64,000 bases of DNA from Candidatus Flexifilum affinis (GCA_016713325.1 JADJPJ010000087.1:930001-994000); one strand, 5' to 3'. Numbered from the stretch's first letter, positions 9,001 through 19,102 are shown. A program made the numbers and translations. Notes: a model not told the origin generated them from the sequence alone.

Positions 9001-9606
9001 TCAATGCGCCAGCCCTAGCCCATCAAAGCCACCGGGGGCGTCATTGCGTCGCTCCCAGGCGCTGCGAAAGGCGATCATCTCCATGGCGATGGTCCAGTCG
9101 TCCACGAACTCGTACAGGTAACCCATCAGGTGCACGTCATAGTCGATGTGCGCCAGCGCGGCGAGCTGATTGACCGGATGCTCAGGATCGTCACTGGTCT
9201 CTTCTTCATCACCCAGGTCGGCAGCGAGCGCCGACATCATGGCAACCAGGTCGTTTTCGCTCGCGCCTGACACCAGATCGCGCACGGCCGCCGCGGGGAG
9301 GTCAATCTCCCACAGCGTACGCAGAGTGATCGCCAGCGTCTCGCAGCGTTCAAAATGAAGCTGGCGCAGCTCGTTGAGGCGGCCTTCGACCACTTCAGCC
9401 ATTTCGCTCAGCATGTCCAACCGCGTCTCCGGCTGCATGACAATCCGGTTGACCAACGCTTCGAGCTCCTCAGAACGTCCCGATTCCAGGCAGCGATCGA
9501 GAATACCCGCCGTCTCCGCGCGCACACCGTGGGCGGCGGAAAATACGAACTGTTCAAGCCACTCGGCAAGCTGCATTGCAGTCATACGTCGGCGGTTCTC
9601 GGACAT
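9001..9606 (-). CDS. Acidic helical protein of unknown function
   Basis: A 201-residue soluble protein without signal peptide or membrane segment. It is rich in Glu, Asp and Ala and is predicted to be almost all helix (LAEWLEQFVFSAAHGV, MLSEMAEVVEGRLNELRQLHF). An acidic patch DLGDEEETSDDPEH lies near residue 145. GAGG five bases before the ATG supports the start. Its 5' end overlaps the 3' end of the DUF971 gene by 25 bases, so the two form one transcript. I do not recognise the family. Confidence 0.7.
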   Translation of the reverse strand: MSENRRRMTAMQLAEWLEQFVFSAAHGVRAETAGILDRCLESGRSEELEALVNRIVMQPETRLDMLSEMAEVVEGRLNELRQLHFERCETLAITLRTLWEIDLPAAAVRDLVSGASENDLVAMMSALAADLGDEEETSDDPEHPVNQLAALAHIDYDVHLMGYLYEFVDDWTIAMEMIAFRSAWERRNDAPGGFDGLGLAH

Positions 9607-9917
9607 AGGCGCCTCAAGTATTCCCAGGTGTAAAGACCAGTATGGTGCCCATCGTCCCAGATCGGCTGGATCGCGTAGTTACCGATGGGATCGAGACGCT
9701 CGATGGTGTACGAGCGCTTCGGCTTCAGAACCAGAATATCTTTGGGATCATGCTCTCGACCCATGAAGGCATGGCCACCCCGGCATTCCACACAGGGGCA
9801 GGCTTCGCGCAGTTCAGGAAGGGGATAGCGGCAGACAGCGCCATCGCTCCATGTGATTTCCAGATAGTTTTCTCGCTTGTTCAGCGTGAGGCCGGTGGGC
9901 CGAATGGCGGACGTCAT
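9582..9917 (-). CDS. DUF971 (gamma-butyrobetaine hydroxylase-like N-terminal) protein
   Basis: A 111-residue single-domain protein. It shows the family layout: PTGLTLNKRENYLEITWSDG, then YPLPELREACPCVECRGG with three cysteines, then YAIQPIWDDGHHTGLYTWEYLR at the end. This small domain is linked to iron-sulfur cluster handling in several bacteria and to the N-terminus of gamma-butyrobetaine hydroxylase in eukaryotes. The start is set at the ATG at 9917, with AGGG upstream; an ATG at 9947 is in frame but lacks a ribosome site. It is the first gene of a two-gene minus-strand unit with 9001-9606. Confidence 0.85.
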   Translation of the reverse strand: MTSAIRPTGLTLNKRENYLEITWSDGAVCRYPLPELREACPCVECRGGHAFMGREHDPKDILVLKPKRSYTIERLDPIGNYAIQPIWDDGHHTGLYTWEYLRRLCPRTADV

Positions 9918-10043
9918 GCTGGTGATTGCCCTACGATTATGTCTCATTGACCGTGAATCGGACGCTAATGATTGTGCTATTCTACCTCTATTCTACCCGA
10001 GATCTACCGCCGACTCGCTAAAGGTTTGCAGCCGCCACATGGC

Positions 10044-10071
10044 TTGCACATGGGTTTCGGTCTGCTACAAT
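10044..10071 (+). promoter_or_regulatory. Sigma-70-type promoter for the lipoprotein gene
   Basis: TTGCAC (10044-10049) and TACAAT (10066-10071) are separated by 16 bases, about 120 bases ahead of the ATG at 10194. The leader between them carries no open frame I can support. Confidence 0.6.
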
Positions 10072-10193
10072 CTTCGCGTGAAGGGTGATCCACACGCTGG
10101 ATATGCCCTGCTGAATGTTGACCGTAATGACGCAGCCCTGCCTGGCGATCGTCCATCGCGTGTGCGGGTGGCGTCTTATACCCGGAGAAATCT

Positions 10194-10933
10194 ATGCGCA
10201 TGCGTTTGATGCTCGCTCTGACACTGGCCGTTCTCGTTGGCGCCTGCCAGGAACTGCCGATCTTCGTGGTGGTGACCGCAACCCCTGACCCGACTGAGAC
10301 CGTCCTCGACCTCACGCGGGATGCCGCCGTGACGCTGGTCGCCCAGGCGCAGGGTACCCTCCAGCCCGCCCTCCCCACGCAGGCGCTCCCTACCCCTGCG
10401 CCCACAACAGCCGCACCCACAGTCACGGAGCCGACCGCGCAGCCGACGCGCAGCCGGCCAATGAACCGACGCCGCTGCCCGCGGGTTTCCCCACGCCGGT
10501 CGTCGCGCAGATCACCGTGGCGGAGCAGTTGTTCGAAGGTGGGCGCATGTTCTGGATTCAGCCGACCGGCCAGCTCTGGGTAATGATCGTCACCAGCGAA
10601 GGGCGCGGCACCTGGACTATCTACGAGGACAACTATGTCGACGGCGAACCGGAAACCGACCCGTCACTCGTTCCGCCGGAAGGGCGCTACCAGCCGGAGC
10701 GTGGATTTGGCAAGCTGTGGCGTGACGCCGAAAATCTCCGCGAGATTCTGGGCTGGGGCGTGACGCCGGAATTCGGCTACGTCAGCCGTTACGAGTATCA
10801 TGCGGGCGGCAGCGTCGACCCGGCGACAGGAACGTTTACGCCCGGTCCAGGCTACCACATCCTCTTCAGCCTGGGTGGCGAGCTGTTCCGCTTCAACGAA
10901 ACCGACGGAACCTGGCAGTTGGGCAACGACTGA
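10194..10933 (+). CDS. Lipoprotein of unknown function, frameshifted
   Basis: Two overlapping frames make one protein of about 246 residues. The first has a lipoprotein signal with lipobox VGAC (Cys at about residue 18) and a Thr/Pro/Ala linker. The second, read from about 10442, gives ADAQPANEPTPLP and a C-terminal domain with QPERGFGKLWRDAENLREILGW, a pattern seen in LGFP-like or phage-tail-associated secreted domains. The switch needs one missing base between 10430 and 10460, inside a GC-rich repeat (gcgcagccg twice). GGAGAAATCT precedes the ATG. Either a sequencing error or a broken gene; the intact downstream domain favours error. Confidence 0.7.
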
Positions 10934-11034
10934 CGGGCGAATCACAGCGACGCGGCTCCCGATGTCAGGATGGAGCCGCGCCGAAACCAATCGCATTGGC
11001 CCAACGGCGGCCCTCAATCGCACAAGGAATGGTC

Positions 11035-13455
11035 ATGACGCGCCGAGTCTGGGAACTGAATGCAGCCGCTCCATTGGCGCTGACGCTTGCCGCTGACGCC
11101 CGAACCACTCCAACAGACTACCGCGACGATCAGATCTGGGAGCTTTCACTAGGTTCCCCAGGTACCCCGGCTCTGGCACTCTCAACCCGCTTTGGTCGAC
11201 GTGTCGGCCTGGCCAGCGTCGTTCCCATGTGGTGGATCCGTAACCAATCGATCTTCGAAACCGATTCCTATAGCAGCGCCCCGCGCATCACGGCCTTCGC
11301 GCCAGGCTTCCTCCAGTCAGAGGCCCATCTGTCGCGCGACATCCTGGTTCAGGCCGCCTATTACGCACTCGACTCGCGCACAGTCGGCATTCGTTTCATT
11401 TTGCGCAACACATCGACCACGCCGACCAAGGTCAATCTCGATTTGGTGGCCTTCGTCGCTTCCGAAGGCGCAGAGCGCCGGCCGACCGGTCTGCGCAACC
11501 GTGACGGGGCCGCCGCTCTGACCTTTGGCCGTTGCGGCGACATCGAGCCCGTGCTGATCCTTGAGGACGGTTCTCCGGGAAACAGCCCGCAGAAGCTCTC
11601 GACACTGGCCGTGCTCGGGGCGAAAGGCACGGTCACGATTCGCGCCATTCTCGCGGGCGGGACAAGGGCCGGCCAGTCACAGGACATGGCTGAGGGCTGG
11701 TTAAAGGCGAGCTGGAACAAACCTGCGATTTCCGGGGCACGGTCGCGCTCCGCTGCGCCGGACATTCGAACCGGGGACGATGACCTGGATGCCCTGCTGG
11801 CCTTCTCCTACCAGCAGGCGCTTCAATCCCTGGTGCGCACCAAAGGCAAGCTTCCGCATACGTCGTTCGTCACCACTCGACAGCCGGATGAGGGCTACCG
11901 TCCCACGCAGGATCCGACCAGCACCGGCATCAGCCGCAGTCGCAGCGGACAGCACCCGACCAGCGCCTATTTGCTGGCGCTGACCGTGGCGCCGGTCGCG
12001 CCGGAGGCCGCCCAGGGTATCCTGCTCAACTACCTGGCCGTGCAGAAAGCCGACGGATGGATCGACTGGGCGCCGGGTATCGCCGGTGAAGCGCGAGGCG
12101 TCCTCTGCCTGCCGCTGCTGGCTCGCCTGGCCTGGAGCCTCTGGCAGTACACCGAGGACATCACCTTCCTGGAACGGGTCTTCGATCCGCTGCGCAAGTT
12201 TCTGGATCGCTGGCTCGCCCCGGACCTCGATGCCGATGGTGATGGCGCGCCGGAGTGGCAGTCCGAAGCGCAGACGGCTTACCCGTTCCTGCCCATCTTT
12301 TCGCGCGGCCTGACAGAAGGTCAGAATGCCGACATTCGCTATATTGAATCGCCGGATCTCCTGGCCTATCTTCTCTCGGAAGCGCTCAGTCTGCGCGAGA
12401 TGGCACAGATCCTGAACCGTTCCGATGACCACGAAGCGCTGAGCGAACGCGTCGTGGGGTTGAGGCGTACGCTTGCGACCTTCTGGAGCGACGACCTTCG
12501 CCGCTATACGCATCGCGATCGCGACTCGCACGCCCTAACCCCCTCGGCTGATCTCTTCCGCGACCGCCCCGCCAACGAACGCACGGTCGGTCCGATCGCC
12601 TTCGAGTCCGCTGCCCGGCTGATCGTCGAAATTGTGGGCGGTACGTCGCGGCCCAACGCTATGACTCTGATGATCGACGGACTGAATGCCGAAAATGAAG
12701 CGGTGAAGGAGCAGGTCGAGGGCAGCGAATTCGCCTGGACCGCCGGTCGTGGCAGCTACACAACACGGCTGACCTACCGCCGTATTGACCAGATCGCCAT
12801 CCAGGGACTGATCCCACTCTTCAAATACTCCGCCCGCACCGTCGATACCACTCCACTGGACATCACGGCACTGATGCCGCTCTGGGCCGTCGACATCGAG
12901 CCGGACCACGCCGCCGATCTCCTGCGCCTGCTCCGCTCGCCCGACCACTTCTGGCGAAAACACGGCATCCTCATGTTCTCGGCACAGGACCCGCACTACC
13001 AACCGCAGCGCATCGAGTTCGCCGCGGGCGTCTGGGGGTTCTGGCTTACGTTGATGGGCGAAGCGCTGGTCGAAGCCGGCGAATACGCCGCCGCCGCCGA
13101 CCTGCTCCGCCGCGTTTTCGCAGGCATGATCCCGGTGGTCAAGCAGCACAAAGCATTTTATGAAGGCTATCATGCCGATAAAGTGGAGGGTCTCGGCGCG
13201 CGAGGCCACGTTGGCGGGCTGGCCCCACTCCATCTGTTCCTGCGCGTGATCGGAGTCCGCATCATTTCCGGCGACCGCGTCTGGACGGGCGGAGCGTTCC
13301 CCTGGGACCAACCAGTGACCGTGTCGCATCAGGGGGTGACGGTACGGCGCGCAGCGGACGGCACTCGCGTGACCTTCCCCTCCGGAGAAACCATCGATCT
13401 TGCGCCGGATGCTCCGTGGCAGCTCGTCGTCTCGCGACCGGCATCGCCGGAGTAG
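11035..13455 (+). CDS. (alpha/alpha)6-barrel glycoside hydrolase-like protein
   Basis: An 806-residue cytoplasmic protein (no signal peptide). The first 240 residues look like a beta-sandwich (WELNAAAPLALTL). The rest is a helical barrel with KADGWIDWAPG, DLDADGDGAPEWQSEAQT, RYIESPDLLAYLLSEAL and YEGYHADKVEGLGARGH. This order recalls GH63, GH116 and amylo-alpha-1,6-glucosidase type enzymes, and the acid residues near DGAPEW and YHADKVEG are candidate catalytic sites. The start is the ATG at 11035 with AAGGA seven bases upstream; TTG at 10996 and ATG at 11029 are worse placed. The homoserine kinase-like gene starts 6 bases after its stop. Substrate unknown. Confidence 0.65.
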   Translation: MTRRVWELNAAAPLALTLAADARTTPTDYRDDQIWELSLGSPGTPALALSTRFGRRVGLASVVPMWWIRNQSIFETDSYSSAPRITAFAPGFLQSEAHLSRDILVQAAYYALDSRTVGIRFILRNTSTTPTKVNLDLVAFVASEGAERRPTGLRNRDGAAALTFGRCGDIEPVLILEDGSPGNSPQKLSTLAVLGAKGTVTIRAILAGGTRAGQSQDMAEGWLKASWNKPAISGARSRSAAPDIRTGDDDLDALLAFSYQQALQSLVRTKGKLPHTSFVTTRQPDEGYRPTQDPTSTGISRSRSGQHPTSAYLLALTVAPVAPEAAQGILLNYLAVQKADGWIDWAPGIAGEARGVLCLPLLARLAWSLWQYTEDITFLERVFDPLRKFLDRWLAPDLDADGDGAPEWQSEAQTAYPFLPIFSRGLTEGQNADIRYIESPDLLAYLLSEALSLREMAQILNRSDDHEALSERVVGLRRTLATFWSDDLRRYTHRDRDSHALTPSADLFRDRPANERTVGPIAFESAARLIVEIVGGTSRPNAMTLMIDGLNAENEAVKEQVEGSEFAWTAGRGSYTTRLTYRRIDQIAIQGLIPLFKYSARTVDTTPLDITALMPLWAVDIEPDHAADLLRLLRSPDHFWRKHGILMFSAQDPHYQPQRIEFAAGVWGFWLTLMGEALVEAGEYAAAADLLRRVFAGMIPVVKQHKAFYEGYHADKVEGLGARGHVGGLAPLHLFLRVIGVRIISGDRVWTGGAFPWDQPVTVSHQGVTVRRAADGTRVTFPSGETIDLAPDAPWQLVVSRPASPE

Positions 13456-13461
13456 CCGCCC

Positions 13462-14376
13462 ATGCGCCGGGTCACCGTCTCGCTGCCTGCCACAGTGACC
13501 AACCTGGGGCCCGGCCTGAACAGCCTTGGTCTTGCGCTTGGCCTGCGGCTGAGAGTCGAGTTCAGCGATCGCAGCGACGAGAAGCTGGTGGTCGAAACCA
13601 GCGGCGAAGGCGCAGGGCGCTACGCCATCGGCCTGCGTCACCCCGTCCTGCTGGGTATGATCCGTGTCTTTCAGGCGCACGAGCGCGCCCCGCTCGGGCT
13701 GACCATCCACATCGACAATCAGATCCCCCTGGCCAGTGGACTCGGTTCGGAAGCCGCCTTCTTGCTGGCCGGGGTGATCGGTGCCAATAATCTGCTCGGC
13801 AGCCCACTCAAGCGCGAGGCGCTTCTGCGCTTTGCCGTCGGGGTCAGCCGGCGGCCCGACCACAGCGTGACGGCCTTCTTCGGCGGGCTGACCGCGAGCC
13901 AGTACGTCGATGAGGCGCTGTCCTACGCACAGCTCCCCATTCAAGCGATGCAAACCGTCGTCGTCCTCCCGGAGATTGCAGATTTCGCCGTCACGGCCCG
14001 GGCGGCCATCCCCGAACGTGTCCCGTTGGGCGACGCCCTGTCCAACCTCGCCGCGCTTCCCCTTCTGATCGATGGGCTGAGGCGCGAGGATCACGCTTTG
14101 CTGCGCGCCGGACTGCTCGACGCACTGATCGCCCCACATCGGAGTAGCCACATCCCGGGTTTTGAGGAAGTCCGGCAAGCCGCGCTCGATCTCGGCGCAT
14201 CCGGCATCACCCTGTGCGGCGCGGGACCAGCACTGATCGCCTTTGCGCCCCGCGACCATAGCTCGATTGCCGACGCTATGGTCCATGCCTTCAGCGGCCA
14301 CGGGGTCAGCGCCCGCTCGTGGGTCATCCCGATTGACACCCAGGGTATTGTCCTCAGCGCTGCCCGTTCGGCCTAA
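13462..14376 (+). CDS. thrB: GHMP kinase, homoserine kinase-like
   Basis: A 304-residue kinase of the GHMP superfamily. Motif 1 is SLPATVTNLGPGLNSLGLAL at the N-terminus, matching homoserine kinase. Motif 2, the ATP loop, is PLASGLGSEAAFLLAG near residue 90. Motif 3 is TLCGAGPALIAFA near residue 255. Two positions differ from standard ThrB: the second Ser of GLGSSAA is Glu, and the usual GHPDN reads RRPDHS. Homoserine kinase phosphorylates homoserine in threonine synthesis, but no other threonine gene is nearby. The gene follows the barrel hydrolase by 6 bases. The family is certain, the substrate less so. Confidence 0.7.
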   Translation: MRRVTVSLPATVTNLGPGLNSLGLALGLRLRVEFSDRSDEKLVVETSGEGAGRYAIGLRHPVLLGMIRVFQAHERAPLGLTIHIDNQIPLASGLGSEAAFLLAGVIGANNLLGSPLKREALLRFAVGVSRRPDHSVTAFFGGLTASQYVDEALSYAQLPIQAMQTVVVLPEIADFAVTARAAIPERVPLGDALSNLAALPLLIDGLRREDHALLRAGLLDALIAPHRSSHIPGFEEVRQAALDLGASGITLCGAGPALIAFAPRDHSSIADAMVHAFSGHGVSARSWVIPIDTQGIVLSAARSA

Positions 14377-14491
14377 CGCGCTGTCTGCAATTCGCGCCGT
14401 ACAACTCCCCCGTCCCGTTTGCCGTACATGAACCGTATAATGCAGTCCGTTCCTGCACCCATCCCGACAACAAGAAGAAGGCCATCCACCC

Positions 14492-16303
14492 ATGATGCGT
14501 GGTTCGCGGCGACGTCGCCGTCCTGAAGAAGAGATCGAAACGCCGGATATCCCGGTCAAGTGGCGGCGACTGCTGGGCTATCTGCGCCCCTACCGCGCCC
14601 TGATGCTGATCGGCTTCATCGGGCTGCTGGCGAGCGCCGGCCTGAGCCTGGTCTTTCCCGCCGTGATTCAGCAGGTGGTCGACACCGTGCTTCAGGCGCA
14701 GAACGCCCAACTGCTCGATCAACTGGTGCTCATCCTGCTCGGCGTGTTCGCGCTTCAGTCGGTCGCGACTCTGGTGGAGACATACTTTGTCAATCTGGTC
14801 GGCGAGCGCATCGTCCTCGACCTGCGCAGTGATACCTACCGCCACCTTCAGGAGCTGTCACTCAGCTTCTTCGCCGAACGGCGCATCGGCGAGCTGGTTT
14901 CCCGCCTCACCAGCGACGTGACGGCCATCCGCGGCGTGCTCACCACCAGCGTCAATACGCTGATCCAGCAGTCCTTCGTCCTTCTCGGGTCGGTGATCAT
15001 CATGATCGCCATCAACTGGCGGCTGACCGTTTTCATCGCGGTGCTGATCCCGATTCTGCTCATCCTTGGTTTTGGCTTCGGTATCGCCCTGCGGCGGGGC
15101 AGCCAGGAAATTCAGGACGAACTGGCAGAAGCCAACACCGTCGCCAACGAGACGATCCAGTCGATTCGCGAGGTCAAGACCTTCGTGCGCGAAGACTACG
15201 AGTATGGGCGCTACCGGTCGGCGATCGGCCGTGCCTACAAAGCCGCCATCAAGGTCCTGCGCATCCGGTCAATCCTCGGCCCAATCACGGCCTTCGCCGG
15301 ATTTGGCAGCATCGGCGCGGTACTGTGGTTCGGCGGGCGCGAAGCCCTGGAAGGCCGGCTCACCGGCGGCGAACTGGTCGCTTTCCTGGTCTACGGCACA
15401 ACCGTCGCCGCCAGCCTTGGGTCGCTGGTGGGGCTGTATACCGAGGTGCAGGCGGCGCTGGGCGCCAGCAAGCGCATCTTCCAGATCCTTGACACCCCGC
15501 CCAGCGTGACCAATGCACCGGATGCGAAGACGCTCACCACGGCCCAGGGCCGCATCACGTTCGACGACGTCTCCTTCAGCTACGACACCCGGCAGGCGGT
15601 GCTGCACAACATCAATCTGGATATCGCGCCGGGTGAAGTGCTGGCGCTGGTCGGCCCGAGCGGCGCCGGCAAAAGTACAGTCTTCAACCTCATCCCCCGC
15701 TTCTACGATCCCAGCGCCGGCCAGATCTGCCTGGATGGCGTGGATCTGCGCACGGTGACGCAGAAGAGCCTGCGCGAACAGATCGCCATCGTGCCGCAAG
15801 AGACGCTGCTCTTCGGCGGCAGCATTTTCGAGAACATTCGCTACGGCAAGCTGGAGGCCAGCGAGGCGGACGTCATCGCCGCGGCTACGGCGGCCAACGC
15901 CCACGAGTTCATCATGGGCTTCCCGGACCAATACCAGTCGCTGGTCGGCGAGCGCGGCATCAAGCTGAGCGGCGGCCAGCGTCAGCGCATCGCCATTGCC
16001 CGTGCCCTTCTCAAGGACCCGCGTATTCTTCTCCTCGACGAAGCGACCAGCAGCCTGGACAGCGAAAGCGAGCACGAGGTGCAGGAAGCGCTCCGTCGTC
16101 TGATGCAGGGTCGCACCACCGTCATCATCGCCCACCGTCTGAGCACCATCAACGTGGCCCATCGCATCGCCGTGCTCGAAAAAGGCAATCTGATCGAACT
16201 GGGTTCGCATGACGAGTTGATGGCCAGGGGTGGGTTGTACGCGCGCCTCTACGCCATGCAGTTCCGCGACCAGGACAGACCGGAACTCACTGCCTCTTCC
16301 TGA
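14492..16303 (+). CDS. ABC exporter, fused permease and ATPase
   Basis: A 603-residue half-transporter of the MsbA/LmrA type that works as a dimer in the inner membrane. Six transmembrane helices fill about residues 30-320, including the intracellular loop VSRLTSDVTAIRGVLTTSV. The nucleotide-binding domain has Walker A GPSGAGKST at about 387, the Q-loop VPQETLLFGGS, the signature LSGGQRQR at about 492, Walker B ILLLDEATSSLD at about 512 and the H-loop AHRLS. An Arg-rich N-terminus (MMRGSRRRRRPEEE) precedes the first helix. A TATAAT lies at 14436-14441. The cargo (lipid, drug or peptide) cannot be read from sequence. Confidence 0.9.
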   Translation: MMRGSRRRRRPEEEIETPDIPVKWRRLLGYLRPYRALMLIGFIGLLASAGLSLVFPAVIQQVVDTVLQAQNAQLLDQLVLILLGVFALQSVATLVETYFVNLVGERIVLDLRSDTYRHLQELSLSFFAERRIGELVSRLTSDVTAIRGVLTTSVNTLIQQSFVLLGSVIIMIAINWRLTVFIAVLIPILLILGFGFGIALRRGSQEIQDELAEANTVANETIQSIREVKTFVREDYEYGRYRSAIGRAYKAAIKVLRIRSILGPITAFAGFGSIGAVLWFGGREALEGRLTGGELVAFLVYGTTVAASLGSLVGLYTEVQAALGASKRIFQILDTPPSVTNAPDAKTLTTAQGRITFDDVSFSYDTRQAVLHNINLDIAPGEVLALVGPSGAGKSTVFNLIPRFYDPSAGQICLDGVDLRTVTQKSLREQIAIVPQETLLFGGSIFENIRYGKLEASEADVIAAATAANAHEFIMGFPDQYQSLVGERGIKLSGGQRQRIAIARALLKDPRILLLDEATSSLDSESEHEVQEALRRLMQGRTTVIIAHRLSTINVAHRIAVLEKGNLIELGSHDELMARGGLYARLYAMQFRDQDRPELTASS

Positions 16304-16315
16304 CGACGCCCACTG

Positions 16316-17289
16316 ATGACCCTCGAACTCCTCTTCGACCGCATCGCTTTGGCCGCCGGGCTGCTCGCACTGGTGAGCAGTCTGGTGGCATGGCGCTGGC
16401 GTCGAAGCCGGCCGCTACTCATCCCCTGCTTCATCATCACCGCACTACTGACCGGCGTCGCCCTGTGGCACAATCATCGACCGTTGCCCTCAAACGAACG
16501 CCGGATGCTGTTCCAGGGTGTCGAGTACGTCCGCGAAGTCCGCCCCGGTCGTGAGGATCCGAAGATCGTCCATGTCGTGCGCATCGACCTGACGACACCC
16601 GGTCTGTCGTTCCTGGTCACGCCACACGATCCCGTCGGCGAATACGAACAGGCAGCGCTCACGACATCGAGCTTCCTGCGCGCGAACCATCTGTCTCTGG
16701 CCATCAACGCCGATGGCTTCCAGCCGTGGGAACCAGGCGATCTCCTCAATTTCTACCCCCGCGAAGGCGATGGCATTACTCTGCACGTACCTTCTGTCTC
16801 GCTGGGCGATCGCTATTCGGATGGATATTCACCGCCGGGAAGTGTTCCAACGCTGCACCTGTCCGCGCAGAACCAGGCATCGATCAACAGCACGCATGCC
16901 CACCCCTACAATCTCATCTCCGGCTGCACACGCTGGTGGTCGACGGTGAAAAGGCGACCTGGCAGGATAACGCGTACATGAACGACCTGCACCCACGCAC
17001 GGCCGTTGCTGTCGATCAGAGCGGTCGTCACCTGATTCTGCTTGTCGTCGATGGCCGCCAGGCCAATTACAGCGAAGGCGCCACTCTGGATGAAGCCGCC
17101 AACCTACTACTTGAATTCGGCGCCTGGGACGCCATCAATCTCGACGGCGGCGGCTCAACCACGTTGGTCATAGCCGACTCTGCCGGGAACCCGGTTCAGC
17201 TCAACTCGCCCATACACACCCACGTGCCAGGTCGCGAACGGCCGGTGGGAAACCATCTCGGCCTCATTGCCCCGTCAATCGCCTCCTGA
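16316..17289 (+). CDS. Phosphodiester glycosidase family protein (NAGPA-like), frameshifted
   Basis: Two frames combine to about 324 residues. The N-terminal part has two membrane segments (residues about 8-25 and 35-50), then an extracytoplasmic domain with NHLSLAINADGFQPWEPGD and HPYNLISG. The second frame continues HTLVVDGEKATWQ, LHPRTAVAVDQSGRHLILLVVDGRQ and NLDGGGSTTLV, the hallmark of the phosphodiester glycosidase family related to the human uncovering enzyme. One missing C at about 16923 (ggctg where ggcctg is expected) joins the frames exactly. All motifs are kept, so a consensus error is more likely than gene loss. The gene follows the ABC exporter by 12 bases. Confidence 0.75.
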
Positions 17290-17399
17290 CCCCGCCGCGG
17301 GATGACGCGAACGGTCGCCATTGCGCATCTGCAACTGATATGCATAACCGGCTATAATTCAGTGGCGTCCGATCGAACGTCTCTCGAGGCTGCTAAACG

Positions 17400-18385
17400 A
17401 TGAGTGAACGTCGCAGTAAACCGATTCTGGTCACCGGCGCAACCGGCTTCCTGGGAAGCGCGCTGGCGAAACGGCTCGCTGAAACTGGCGCGCCTATCAT
17501 CGCCCTCGCCCGCTCCGGAGCGAAAGCCGCCGCAGTCGAGGAACAGGGATTGCGGGTCGCCCGCGGCGATATGACCAACCGCGAGTCGCTCCGTCGTGCG
17601 GTCGAAGACTGCGATTACGTTGTTCATTGCGCTGCGTCATTTGGCCATCCCGACGAGCAGCGCAACGTCAATCTCAACGGCACGCGCGCCCTCGCCGAGG
17701 AGTGCGCCTTCGCCGGCATCAAGCAGCTCGTCTACATCAGCAGCATCGCGGTCTACGGGTTCGGCCGGCGCGGAGTGGTCAGCGAATCGACCCCTGCTCT
17801 GCCCGGCGCCTACGCCTATGCCAAGACCAAGTACGGCGGCGAAGTGGCGATCAAGGAGGTCTCGCTGCACACCGGTCTGAACCATGCCATCGTTCGACCC
17901 GGCATGATTTACGGGCCGGGCTCGGTCAACTGGACGGACGCGCTCTTCAAATATGCCACCCGCAACCCGATCCTCTTTCCCGGCGACGGCAGCGGCTCGG
18001 CGCACCCCATCTTCATCGACGATGTGGTCGACATGCTGGTCCGAATCACGGGCGACGAATCGCTGAATGGCGAGATCTTCAACTGCACGCCGGACCCCGC
18101 CCCCACCTGGCGGGAGTGGCTGCTCGGCTACGCGCGCCTCGCCGGCCATCAGAACTGGCTGGCCTTACCGCCTTTCTAGCCAAAACGGCCGCCGGGGCGA
18201 TCATGGGCTTCGCGCCGCCATCGTCCCTGCTGCGCGACCTGCCGGAGCTACTGCGCCAGTATCTGGAGAAGACGACCTTCAGCACCGCCAAAGCTCGCGA
18301 ACGCCTCGGATGGACACAGCAGGTGGGGCTGGCCGAAGGTATTCTGCGCTGTGAGCCTTACCTGCGGCAAAAAGGTCTGCTGTGA
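17400..18385 (+). CDS. NAD-dependent epimerase/dehydratase, frameshifted
   Basis: Extended short-chain dehydrogenase of about 328 residues. The Rossmann motif is VTGATGFLGSALAKRL near residue 11. The active site is SSIAVYGFG with YAYAKTKYGGE, giving the YxxxK pair (YAKTK). NHAIVRPGMIYGPG and HPIFIDDVVDML complete the family pattern. The frame stops at 18179 after LALPPF, while the next frame continues LAKTAAGAIMGFAPP to 18385. One missing C in ctttctag (18172-18179) restores it. A TATAAT lies at 17353-17358. The 3' end overlaps the methyltransferase gene by 4 bases (GTGA). Substrate is probably a nucleotide sugar or sterol-like compound. Confidence 0.8.
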
Positions 18386-19080
18386 TCGACCTGCTTGATG
18401 TGGTGCTGGTGGCACTGGTCGTCGCCGGCATCGCAGTGCTTGCCTGGTGGCTGCTGATAGCCTCTGAAGGCGTGTATCTGGGCCGCCAGGTGGTCATATG
18501 GCTGTACGACGTCTACGCGTCCCGCTACGACTCTATCAAGCACTATCGGTCCGAATACGAGCACCAGTTTCTGGCCCAGCCGCTGCTGGAACAGATCGCT
18601 CCCCAGGTTGACCCCATCGTGCTCGATGTGGCCACAGGGACCGGGCGCATGCCGCTGGCGCTCATGCATCACATGCGCTTTGAAGGTCGGGTCGTGGCGA
18701 CCGATCTCAGTGAACGGATGCTGCGACAGGCCAAGGCGAAGCTGGCCGACGAAACCCGCGCGATCTGCATGCTGGCGCCGGCCGAACGCCTGCCGTTTGA
18801 CGACGGCACATTCGATGTTGTCACCTGCCTGGAGGCGATCGAGTTCATGATCGATCGCCACACTGTCCTGACTGAGCTGATGCGCGTTTTGCGGCCGGGA
18901 GGGCTGCTGCTGCTGAGCAACCGGATCAACACACGCCTCATGCCGGGCAAGCTCTATTCCAGCGACGAATTGGTCGCGGAGTTTGCCGCAATGGACGCGG
19001 ATACGATCTACATTGAGCGTTGGCAGGTGGATTACGACCTTGTTTGGGTAAAGAAGATGACCGAAAATGAGCGTGCGTAA
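18382..19080 (+). CDS. Membrane-anchored class I SAM methyltransferase
   Basis: A 232-residue protein with an N-terminal membrane helix (about residues 4-27, VVLVALVVAGIAVLAWWLLI) and a cytoplasmic methyltransferase domain of UbiE/Methyltransf_11 type. SAM-binding motif I is VLDVATGTGRMPLAL near residue 75. Motif II includes ATDLSERML, and motif III is FDVVTCLEAIEFM followed by LRPGGLLLLSNR. It begins with GTG overlapping the stop of the epimerase, so the two genes are translationally coupled and may modify the same lipid or quinone-like substrate. The substrate cannot be named. Confidence 0.8.
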   Translation: MIDLLDVVLVALVVAGIAVLAWWLLIASEGVYLGRQVVIWLYDVYASRYDSIKHYRSEYEHQFLAQPLLEQIAPQVDPIVLDVATGTGRMPLALMHHMRFEGRVVATDLSERMLRQAKAKLADETRAICMLAPAERLPFDDGTFDVVTCLEAIEFMIDRHTVLTELMRVLRPGGLLLLSNRINTRLMPGKLYSSDELVAEFAAMDADTIYIERWQVDYDLVWVKKMTENERA

Positions 19081-19102
19081 ATCCTAATAATGTAAGATTT
19101 GT

